Shown here: in pieces, positions 1 through 5,231 of the stretch
Layout of the letters: the number at the start of each line of letters is the position of its first letter
Position numbering within the stretch: the stretch's first letter is position 1
Assembly (NCBI GenBank): GCA_026416215.1
Contig: JAOAFP010000103.1
Location: forward strand, 1-5,231
Direction of reading: 5' to 3'
DNA from: Negativicutes bacterium
GTDB lineage: Bacteria > Bacillota > Negativicutes > SKW292
Length of the DNA stretch: 5,231 nucleotides
Translations under genes and position numbers: made by a program
Notes under the pieces: model-generated
What the model saw: the letters and a program-made list of their open reading frames with translations, nothing else
Databases searched by the model: none
What the model was told of the DNA's origin: nothing

Positions 1-439
1 CCGCCAGCAGCACGGCCAGCCCCCACAGGTCGGCCTTCCCTACACTCAGCAAGTCGCCAATCAGATAGGTGCTGAACCTGTTAAACCCGCCTCCCCGCGA
101 CATCAGGACCAGCCCCAGGGCAATGGCCGTCGACGAGAATATCCCGATAACCGTGTCGGGGGAAAGCCGGCTGCGGTTTTTAACCGCGATCACCAGCAGG
201 GCAAACAGCAGGGAAAAGCCGAACAACCCGGCCTGCGGCCCCCATCCGGCCAACAGCACTCCCAGAGCCACGCCGGTGTAGGCACTGTGCCCGAGAGCAT
301 CAGAAAAAAAGGCCAGCCGGTTGTTGACCACTGCTGTGCCCAGCATAGCTAGGGCTGGGGCGATCAGCACCACCGCCAGCAGGCCGTTTTGCATAAAATC
401 GTGCCGCAGCCACAGCGGCAACCAGCTGATTTCTCCCAA
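1..439 (-). CDS. Metal (zinc/manganese-type) ABC transporter permease, ZnuB/ABC-3 family, 3' end off window
   Basis: This is the membrane channel subunit of a metal-ion importer; it would pass Zn2+ or Mn2+ from the binding lipoprotein into the cytoplasm using the ATPase encoded just upstream. The visible 146 residues are about half of the usual length of roughly 270, and the frame is open to the window edge. Residues about 18-38 form a first membrane helix. The family-typical segment follows: FFSDALGHSAYTGVALG (44-60), with Asp47 and His51 in the SDALGH motif. Further hydrophobic stretches lie at about 59-86 and 97-113, and at the cut end. The start is TTG (437-439): an in-frame TAA lies immediately before it, and GGAGG sits 6 nt upstream. 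The alternative ATG (residue 16) would remove only a short amphipathic lead and has no comparable ribosome site. The family call is secure; the transported metal is not determined by the sequence. Confidence 0.93.
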   Translation of the reverse strand, partial: MGEISWLPLWLRHDFMQNGLLAVVLIAPALAMLGTAVVNNRLAFFSDALGHSAYTGVALGVLLAGWGPQAGLFGFSLLFALLVIAVKNRSRLSPDTVIGIFSSTAIALGLVLMSRGGGFNRFSTYLIGDLLSVGKADLWGLAVLLA

Positions 440-445
440 TTACCC

Positions 446-450
446 CCTCC
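446..450 (-). promoter_or_regulatory. Ribosome binding site deciding the TTG start of the permease
   Basis: GGAGG on the minus strand lies 6 nt upstream of TTG (437-439). The codon directly before the TTG is an in-frame TAA, so the permease frame cannot extend further upstream. The site lies inside the 47-nt GC-rich, purine-rich gap (440-486) between the ATPase stop and the permease start. I see no hairpin with a T-tract in this gap, so read-through within one transcript is likely. Confidence 0.8.
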
Positions 451-486
451 GCAGCCTGGCCTCGCCTCTCCCCGCGCCCGACCGGT

Positions 487-1266
487 TCACGGCCAGCAAC
501 CGCCCAGCCACTGCTCCACCTCACTCCGCCCCAGCACTTCACCGGCCGGGCCGCTGGCCACCACCCGCCCGGCCGCCAGCACTGTCACCCGGTCGGCATA
601 ACGGGCCACCATGCTGAGATCATGGGATACGAGAATGATCGACAAATCGTAATCTTCCCGCAGCCTGGACACCAGCCGGTGAAAAAGCTCGCTGCCAGCC
701 CGGTCAACCGCCGCTCCCGGCTCATCCAGCAACAGCAGGTCGGGCAGCGGTTCCAGAGCCATGGCCAACAGAACCCTCTGCCACTCCCCCCCCGACAGCT
801 GACCGATCGGCCGGTTGATCAGGTCGCCAACCCCGACCCGGTCCAGCGCCATCCGGATCTGCCGGCCGACCTGCCGGCTGCGCCACAGCCAGCAGGGCGG
901 GGCAGCCAGGGCGGCGGCAAACATCTCTCCGACACTGATCGGCAATGCCGGATCAAAGGTCAGCTGCTGGGGAACGTAGCCGATCAGCGGCCGGCCGCTG
1001 CGCTTCCCCTTCTGGTCGAGATAGTGCAGCCGCCCGTCGTGACTGATTTCGCCGATTATCGCCCTGAGAAGGGTGCTCTTACCGGCGCCGTTAGGACCGA
1101 CAATGGCAGTCAGTTCGCCGCAGTGAACGTGGAGGTTCACCCCGTCCAGCACCAGTCTCTGGCCGCGACGGACGGTGAAATCCTCCACTTTGGTACAGCA
1201 CAGCCGGCTGCAACCGCTGTCCCGGCCGGCACAGTGGTGGGGACGGGGCAGGTCACCCCCGTTCAC
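487..1266 (-). CDS. Metal ABC transporter ATP-binding protein, ZnuC family, with Cys/His-rich N-terminal extension
   Basis: This is the cytoplasmic ATPase that powers the metal importer formed with the flanking binding protein and permease. All nucleotide-binding motifs are present in the 259-residue product: Walker A GPNGAGKST (57-65), Q-loop in GYVPQQ (Gln at about 100-101), signature LSGGE (157-161), Walker B DLLLLDEP (176-183) and H-loop His215 in VSHD. The gene starts at GTG, overlapping the TGA of the binding-protein gene as GTGA, with GGAGG 7 nt upstream; this strongly suggests translational coupling. The ABC core begins only near residue 26. Before it lies an unusual stretch (residues 10-24) containing His10, His11, Cys12, Cys19, Cys23 and Cys24. 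An alternative GTG at Val27 would remove this stretch but has no ribosome site. Length is typical for the family apart from the extension. The subfamily (Zn/Mn) follows from sequence and neighbours; the exact metal is inferred. Confidence 0.95.
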   Translation of the reverse strand: MNGGDLPRPHHCAGRDSGCSRLCCTKVEDFTVRRGQRLVLDGVNLHVHCGELTAIVGPNGAGKSTLLRAIIGEISHDGRLHYLDQKGKRSGRPLIGYVPQQLTFDPALPISVGEMFAAALAAPPCWLWRSRQVGRQIRMALDRVGVGDLINRPIGQLSGGEWQRVLLAMALEPLPDLLLLDEPGAAVDRAGSELFHRLVSRLREDYDLSIILVSHDLSMVARYADRVTVLAAGRVVASGPAGEVLGRSEVEQWLGGCWP

Positions 1267-2201
1267 TGCAGGGCCTCCACCAGTACCCGCTGGTTGCTGC
1301 GCATGGCTGTGATGTAGCGTTCAGCATCCGCCACTGCCGGGTCGTCGGTAACCACCGGGTCAAGCATATACACCCTGGCACCGGTTGCCCCGGCGATGAC
1401 CTCTGCCGCCTGCGGCGGGTACTGCGGTTCGGCAAATATGGCCCTGATGTGTTCCCTGTTCACCAGGTCAATTATTTCCGCCAGCTGACCGGCCGACGGC
1501 TGACTGCCCGGTTCCCGCTCCACCACTGCCGCCACCAGCAGATTGAATTCGCGGGCAAAGTAAGGGAAGGCCTCGTGAAAGGTTACGATCCGCCGTTCGG
1601 GCAGTCGGTCAACGGCCGCGTGCATCTCCTCCCGCAGACTGGCCAGCCTGGCAATATAGGTGTCGGCATTCCTGCGGTACTGTTCAGCATGGGCCGGATC
1701 AGCCCCGGCCAGCTGTGCGGCGATATTTTCCACCTGCCGGATGGCCAGGCTGATGCTCAGCCAGACGTGAGGGTTGACCTCTCCCTTATCATCAGTGATC
1801 AGGTCAATCCCCCGGCTGGCGTCGATCAATCCGAGGCCCGGCCGCTCGGACAGCAGTTTGTCGAGAAACCCCTCCATGCCCGCCCCGTTGATCACCACTA
1901 CATCGGCCCGTTCAATCTTCCGGAGATCGGCCGGAGTCAGCTGGTAATCGTGAAGGCAGCCGGTCTGAGGGGATGCCATGTTTACGACGTCCACCCCGTC
2001 AATCCCGCCAGTCACGTTGACTGTTGTCACATACACCGGATAGAAGCTGGTGACAATGGTAAACGGCCTGGAGGCCGGCTGGGGCCGTCCGCAGCCAGCC
2101 GCCAGCAGTCCAATAGCTGTCAGTCCGAGAATCGCCAGCCACAACCGCGCTTTATCCTTCACTGGCAACAACAGGCGGCTACCGCTGGCTGTCTGCCGCA
2201 T
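1263..2201 (-). CDS. Metal ABC transporter substrate-binding lipoprotein, ZnuA/TroA family
   Basis: This is the surface-anchored protein that captures Zn2+ or Mn2+ and delivers it to the permease. Using the ATG (312 residues), residues 15-19 (KDKAR) give a basic region, 20-35 a hydrophobic core, and LLAAGC a lipobox with Cys37 as the lipidated residue. Putative metal ligands in family order are His84 (CLHDYQLTP), His145 (NPHVW), His209 (VTFHEAFPY) and Asp281 (MLDPV). The long His-rich loop found in many zinc-specific members is absent; only a short acidic stretch (DDKGE, about 137-141) precedes the second His. The start is uncertain: the ATG overlaps the mutase gene by 23 nt and lacks a good ribosome site. 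GTG at 2160-2162 (residue 14) gives a more usual signal peptide (Cys at 24) and a 16-nt gap, but also lacks one. The stop overlaps the ATPase start. The family is clear; zinc versus manganese is open. Confidence 0.95.
   Translation of the reverse strand: MRQTASGSRLLLPVKDKARLWLAILGLTAIGLLAAGCGRPQPASRPFTIVTSFYPVYVTTVNVTGGIDGVDVVNMASPQTGCLHDYQLTPADLRKIERADVVVINGAGMEGFLDKLLSERPGLGLIDASRGIDLITDDKGEVNPHVWLSISLAIRQVENIAAQLAGADPAHAEQYRRNADTYIARLASLREEMHAAVDRLPERRIVTFHEAFPYFAREFNLLVAAVVEREPGSQPSAGQLAEIIDLVNREHIRAIFAEPQYPPQAAEVIAGATGARVYMLDPVVTDDPAVADAERYITAMRSNQRVLVEALQ
1274..1278 (-). promoter_or_regulatory. Ribosome binding site for the GTG start of the ATPase
   Basis: GGAGG on the minus strand lies 7 nt before GTG (1264-1266). 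It sits inside the last codons of the binding-protein gene. Together with the GTGA stop/start overlap it fixes the upstream GTG as the ATPase start, so the Cys/His-rich N-terminus is very probably translated. Confidence 0.8.
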
Positions 2202-3570
2202 ACCGGCTTATGAACCTGCTGATTTCGTCGGTTTTGACAGTCAGCATCTCCCGATCGCCGCGGGTCTCGAGGTTGAGGCGGAGAAAGCTTTCGGTGGCCG
2301 AAGCCCGGACGTTGAACCGCCAGTTTTCCATTTCCACGCTCAGTCCGTCGATGTGGTGAAGGTTAACTGCCTGCCGGGCGTAGTGTTGCTCAAGGTCAGC
2401 CAGCACGGCCTGGCTGTCGGCCACCCGGAAGTTGATTTCCCCGCTGCAGGGAAACTGGGCCTGCATCGCCCCCACCAGTTCGGACAGGCTTTTACCCTCC
2501 CGCGACATCATTTCCACCACCAGCAGCCAGGGGATCATCCCGCTGTCGCAGTAGCCAAAGTCGCGGAAGTAATGGTGGGCTGACATCTCCCCACCGTAGA
2601 CCGCGTCATTGGTCCGCATGGCCTCCTTGATGAAGCCGTGCCCGGTCCGGCTCAGCACCGGCGTGCCTCCGCACTCGCGGACGATCTTTTCCGTATTCCA
2701 GACCAGCCGCGGCTCGTAGATCACTCTGCCGCCGCCGGCACGGCCGAGAATGGCTTTGGCCAGCAGCCCTACCAGATAATATCCCTCGACAAACTGTCCG
2801 TCGCCGGTGAAAAAGAAACAGCGGTCGAAATCACCGTCCCAGGCAATACCCAGATCGGCTTTGCTCTCAACCACTGCCCGGGCCGTTGCCGCCCGGTTCT
2901 CCACCAGCAACGGGTTGGGGACGCCATGCGGAAAACTGCCGTCGGGACGGTAATTTAATTCCCGCCACCGGATTGGCAGCCGTCCGGCCAGCTTCTCCAT
3001 CACCGTCCCAGCACAGCCGTTGCCGGCATTGGCTACCACGGTCAGTGGCCGGATGGCCGCCCGGTCGACGTAAGTCAGCAGGTGGGCGATGTACTGATCG
3101 CTGATGTCTATGCAGTCGCCTCCCCCGTCGACCCCGGCAGCCGAGACAGGACAACCGGCCACGGCAGCGTCCCTCAGTTCGTACAGGCCGTTGGTGCTGA
3201 TCAGCGGCCTGGCCCCGTCCAGCACCAGCTTCATCCCGTTGTATTCGGCCGGATTATGGCTGGCAGTGATCATAATTCCGCCATCGGCCTGCAGATGATT
3301 GACGGCAAAGTACACCATCTCCGTGCCGCAAAGGCCAATGTCCCAGACCCGGCCGCCGGCCGCCCTGATCCCGGCCGTTACCGCCGCCTGCAACGCCGGA
3401 CTGGACAGGCGGGCATCACGGCCCACCACCACCCGGTCTTTGCCCCAGCGGCGGAAAAAGTGGTAGCCTATGGCCAAAGCCAGTTGTTCGTCGAGTTGTT
3501 CGCCCACCTTGCCGCGGATATCGTAGATGTGAAAGGCCGAACTGTAATTGGCAGATTTTTCGTTAACCAT
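2179..3570 (-). CDS. Phosphomannomutase/phosphoglucomutase (alpha-D-phosphohexomutase family)
   Basis: This cytoplasmic enzyme interconverts hexose-6-phosphate and hexose-1-phosphate (mannose and/or glucose), feeding GDP-mannose or UDP/dTDP-glucose synthesis. The 463-residue length is normal and all four domains appear present. The phosphoserine loop is TASHNP with Ser104, the magnesium loop is DGDFDR (245-250), and the sugar-binding loop is GGEMSAHHYF (326-335), the form usual in phosphomannomutase/phosphoglucomutase. The C-terminal phosphate-binding loop is RASATES (422-428), where relatives usually have RxSNTEP or RxSGTEP. The N-terminal YDIRG (16-20) also matches the family. ATG is preceded by AGGAGG (3575-3580) with a 4-nt spacer, so the start is firm. 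The gene lies 124 nt after the GtrA-like gene and abuts or overlaps the metal-binding lipoprotein gene. Mannose versus glucose preference cannot be read reliably; glucosamine specificity (GlmM) is unlikely given GEMSAHH rather than GEQSGH. Confidence 0.93.
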   Translation of the reverse strand: MVNEKSANYSSAFHIYDIRGKVGEQLDEQLALAIGYHFFRRWGKDRVVVGRDARLSSPALQAAVTAGIRAAGGRVWDIGLCGTEMVYFAVNHLQADGGIMITASHNPAEYNGMKLVLDGARPLISTNGLYELRDAAVAGCPVSAAGVDGGGDCIDISDQYIAHLLTYVDRAAIRPLTVVANAGNGCAGTVMEKLAGRLPIRWRELNYRPDGSFPHGVPNPLLVENRAATARAVVESKADLGIAWDGDFDRCFFFTGDGQFVEGYYLVGLLAKAILGRAGGGRVIYEPRLVWNTEKIVRECGGTPVLSRTGHGFIKEAMRTNDAVYGGEMSAHHYFRDFGYCDSGMIPWLLVVEMMSREGKSLSELVGAMQAQFPCSGEINFRVADSQAVLADLEQHYARQAVNLHHIDGLSVEMENWRFNVRASATESFLRLNLETRGDREMLTVKTDEISRFISRYAADSQR

Positions 3571-3640
3571 TTTCCCTCCTTGCAGACCAGCATCCGTTTA
3601 TGATCACCAATAATGCCACAGGTTCTGCACGTACCGGCTG

Positions 3641-3685
3641 CCGGCAACCACTCCCGGTCACCGGCAATCACTCCCGATCACCGGC
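3641..3685. repeat. 20-bp tandem duplication in the GtrA-mutase gap
   Basis: Two adjacent 20-bp units at 3641-3660 and 3661-3680 differ at two positions (C/T at unit position 8, G/A at unit position 17). A further partial unit, ccggc, follows at 3681-3685. The repeat lies wholly in the 124-nt non-coding gap 3571-3694, just downstream of the GtrA-like stop codon in transcription direction. The adjoining 10-bp palindrome ACCGGCCGGT (3680-3689) overlaps its edge. No T-tract follows, so I do not call it a terminator. Nothing else in the gap is clearly recognisable; I found no promoter I would defend and no metal-regulator box. Confidence 0.75.
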
Positions 3686-3694
3686 CGGTTCTCA

Positions 3695-4099
3695 TCATCT
3701 CCGGAATGAAAACCGGTTGTGCCCGATGTAGCCGACAATAATAATTATAACCGTCACAACCGCCTGGGCAGCATAAGCATTAAGCGGGGTAAAACTGAGC
3801 AGCAGCGGCAGGAGCAGCAGGTTAAGCCCGATCCCCAGGCCGTACACGGCGTAAAACCGCAGGTACTCCCGCCAGTAGTTGCCCCTGGTCCTGAAGACAA
3901 ATACCTTGTAGGCAATGTAATTGTTGGTTATGGCAATAACATTGACCGCCACCACGATCAGCTGGTAGTGCAGCCGATCGCCCAGCCAGGCGAAAAAAGC
4001 GGCAAATAGCAGGTAGCTGAACACGGTGTTCCAGAACCCGACCAGCAGATATCTGAATTTTTTGCGATGAAGGCGGTAGTACGCCGCTCTGCGCCTCAT
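3695..4099 (-). CDS. GtrA-family small membrane protein
   Basis: GtrA-like proteins are small integral membrane proteins linked to cell-surface polysaccharide work; the namesake is thought to flip undecaprenyl-phosphate-glucose across the membrane. The 134-residue product has the usual length. It begins with a very basic N-terminus (RRR, RLHRKK, residues 2-14), followed by four predicted membrane helices at about 17-38, 46-66, 82-103 and 108-126. Family-like signatures are FRYLLVGFWNTVFSYLLF (15-32), YKVFVFR after helix 2 (64-70), and GHNRFSF close to the C-terminus (126-132). ATG is preceded by GGAGG (4104-4108) with a 4-nt spacer. The start lies only 15 nt after the hydrolase stop, so the two are probably co-transcribed. 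No glycosyltransferase partner is visible, so its lipid-sugar substrate is unknown. A link to the mutase downstream is suggestive only. Confidence 0.88.
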   Translation of the reverse strand: MRRRAAYYRLHRKKFRYLLVGFWNTVFSYLLFAAFFAWLGDRLHYQLIVVAVNVIAITNNYIAYKVFVFRTRGNYWREYLRFYAVYGLGIGLNLLLLPLLLSFTPLNAYAAQAVVTVIIIIVGYIGHNRFSFRR

Positions 4100-4114
4100 T
4101 GTGCCTCCACCGGC

Positions 4115-5231
4115 CTACTGGCCGGCCAGTCCGGCCATGGGGTCAAAAAAAGTCCGGGCCAGTGCCAGTGCCGGCCAGAAATCGTCGAGATGATCCCGGG
4201 GGTAAACGGCTGTAAGCAGCGTCACCCGCCCGCCGCCGGCCTTCATTTTATCGTAGGTCGCCCGGGCAACCGCCGGTGGAATCAGGGTGTCGCCATCCGA
4301 ACAGATAATTGCGGTGGGCATTTCCGGCAGCCAGTCGTCGGTGGAGTTAGCAGCAATGTCGTCTGCCACCGGGCCGGCAGCAGCCCGTGCCAGGAATTCA
4401 TCGCTGAACAGCTGCCGGGTGACCGCCGGGTAGTAAAGGAGAAAATGCCAGAACGGCAAGTCGGGACGGGCAAAATCGCCGGCCACCCGCTGGCGGTAGG
4501 GAGGACGGAAAATATCGCCGGAACTGTCCCAGCGGTAAATTCTGTTCCAGGCCTGAACCGCCCGGGCACAGATCATGCTCCCCACCGGCAGCGGGCCGAT
4601 CCTGACCCCGCCCGGAGCGTCGAGCAGGTGGCGGACGGTGGCCGCCATATCATAGGGGCCAGCCATCATCGCCAGTGCCGTCACCCGGTACTGCCGGCAG
4701 TGAGCCTGGAGCAGACGGCCCAGGGCCGAGGCCGCCGCCCCGCCTTCCGAATAGCCGGCCACAAACAGCCGACCGCTGGTGCTGACCGCCAGCCGCACCA
4801 GCAGCTGACGGGCGGCAACTATGGTATCCAGGCCGTTGGCGGCCGCCGTGCGGCTGTAAAGATATTCGTCGGGCACGCCGGTAACCAGACCGCTGCCGAT
4901 ATAGTCGGGCATAACCACGATATAGCCGGCGGCGGCGAACACGGCCATTGCCGCCCGGGCCTGTGCTGAGCTGTCTACATTGCTCGGGGCCGAGCGGTTG
5001 TCAAATATGGTGGCGTGCAAAAAGATCAACAGCGGCAACGCCGGCTGGTCGGGGACGGCCGGCACCAGCACCGCCCCCGACACCGGCACCTCCCGCTCCA
5101 GGTGATCGACCGAGGTGTAAACCATCTGGTAGGCTGTCACGTCGTAGCGGGCAGGTCCGATCTGCTGCCGGACCATCTGCCGCACCGGCCGGTCCAGCCA
5201 GGCCTCAGCGATAAACTGGTCGATCTCGTCC
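4115..5231 (-). CDS. Alpha/beta hydrolase, secretory-lipase-like (LIP type), 5' end off window
   Basis: This is a serine hydrolase, probably an esterase, lipase or related acyl hydrolase; the substrate is unknown. The frame stays open to the right edge, with at least 15 coding residues (DEIDQFIAEAWLDRP) before the first possible GTG at 5183-5185, so the true start is outside the window. The visible product is 371 residues. Numbering from that GTG, the nucleophile is Ser146 in GYSEGG (144-149), the likely acid is Asp299 (or Asp297) in SDGDTLIPP, and the likely base is His332 in PRDHLDD. Other matches to the fold are PLLIFLHAT (51-59), where relatives usually have HGT at the oxyanion strand, and GYIVVMPDYIGSG (87-99), a common lipase/peptidase-type motif. 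A signal peptide cannot be judged because the N-terminus is missing. The TAG stop is 15 nt before the GtrA-like gene. A prolyl-oligopeptidase-like activity is an alternative I cannot exclude. Confidence 0.85.
   Translation of the reverse strand, partial: DEIDQFIAEAWLDRPVRQMVRQQIGPARYDVTAYQMVYTSVDHLEREVPVSGAVLVPAVPDQPALPLLIFLHATIFDNRSAPSNVDSSAQARAAMAVFAAAGYIVVMPDYIGSGLVTGVPDEYLYSRTAAANGLDTIVAARQLLVRLAVSTSGRLFVAGYSEGGAAASALGRLLQAHCRQYRVTALAMMAGPYDMAATVRHLLDAPGGVRIGPLPVGSMICARAVQAWNRIYRWDSSGDIFRPPYRQRVAGDFARPDLPFWHFLLYYPAVTRQLFSDEFLARAAAGPVADDIAANSTDDWLPEMPTAIICSDGDTLIPPAVARATYDKMKAGGGRVTLLTAVYPRDHLDDFWPALALARTFFDPMAGLAGQ

Noticed and set aside
304..310. Run of seven A (T on the coding strand) as a possible frameshift site in the permease
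   Set aside because: It encodes the Phe-Phe of the conserved FFSDALGH motif and the frame continues correctly on both sides, so no frameshift is needed.
622..1317. 231-codon plus-strand frame opposite the ATPase
   Set aside because: The minus strand here carries every ABC ATPase motif; the plus-strand product is Gln/Pro-rich and unrecognisable.
1449..2213. 254-codon plus-strand frame opposite the binding-protein gene
   Set aside because: It mirrors the ZnuA-type coding region and shows no recognisable domain; treated as a shadow of the real gene.
3571..3640. Possible promoter in front of the mutase
   Set aside because: An AT-richer patch contains CATTAT and CATAAA, but I found no -35 element at suitable spacing, and no Zur- or Fur-like inverted repeat.
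3468..3671. Small minus-strand frame across the gap with a CxxC and a further Cys
   Set aside because: It starts within the tandem repeat without a ribosome site and runs out of frame into the mutase gene, where the conserved protein is in another frame. The Cys residues look coincidental.
3641..3694. Possible terminator after the GtrA-like gene
   Set aside because: Short GC-rich inverted pieces such as CCGGTGACCGG can pair, but no T-tract follows on the minus strand, so an intrinsic terminator is not supported.
4067..4969. Long open frame of 300 codons on the plus strand opposite the hydrolase
   Set aside because: It lies antisense to a gene with clear family motifs; its product is low-complexity, rich in Gly, Pro, Arg and Gln with no recognisable domain. 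Long antisense frames are expected in GC-rich coding DNA.
1..5231. Very frequent CCGG/GCCGGC words throughout the window
   Set aside because: They occur evenly across all genes and look like base composition and codon choice of the host rather than a discrete element.

Overview
The window carries six genes, all on the minus strand. In transcription order (high to low coordinate) they are: a partial alpha/beta hydrolase of the secretory-lipase type (5' end off the window), a small GtrA-family membrane protein, a phosphomannomutase/phosphoglucomutase, and a zinc/manganese-type ABC uptake system. The uptake system consists of a substrate-binding lipoprotein, an ATPase and a permease, with the permease cut off by the left edge. 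Coding density is very high. The only real gap is 124 nt between the GtrA-like gene and the phosphomannomutase. No RNA gene, insertion sequence or CRISPR array was seen.

Organism: the DNA is GC-rich (about 60% or slightly more, by eye). It has strong AGGAGG/GGAGG ribosome binding sites and uses GTG and TTG starts. The binding protein has a lipoprotein signal, and the metal-transporter sequences (TGCLHDYQL in the binding protein, FFSDALGHSAYTG in the permease) resemble a subgroup I associate with Clostridia-like Bacillota. A GC-rich member of that group is my best guess, at low confidence. No ribosomal or other phylogenetic marker is present.

Layout: 5231-4115 hydrolase, 15-nt gap, 4099-3695 GtrA-like protein, 124-nt gap containing a 20-bp tandem duplication, 3570-2179 phosphomannomutase. 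The binding-protein frame overlaps the phosphomannomutase end by 23 nt if its ATG is used (2201-1263). The ATPase follows with a 4-nt GTGA stop/start overlap (1266-487), then a 47-nt gap and the permease from a TTG start (439 to the left edge).

How the genes fit together: the last three form one metal importer in which the lipoprotein captures the metal ion, the permease passes it through the membrane and the ATPase drives transport. The phosphomannomutase would supply mannose-1-phosphate or glucose-1-phosphate for sugar nucleotides. GtrA proteins are associated with moving or modifying lipid-linked sugars, so these two could serve surface glycans, but no glycosyltransferase is in view. The hydrolase has no evident link to the others. 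I do not see a convincing undescribed system. The most notable details are a Cys/His-rich N-terminal extension on the ATPase, a non-standard phosphate-binding loop in the mutase, and the tight junction between the mutase and the metal transporter.
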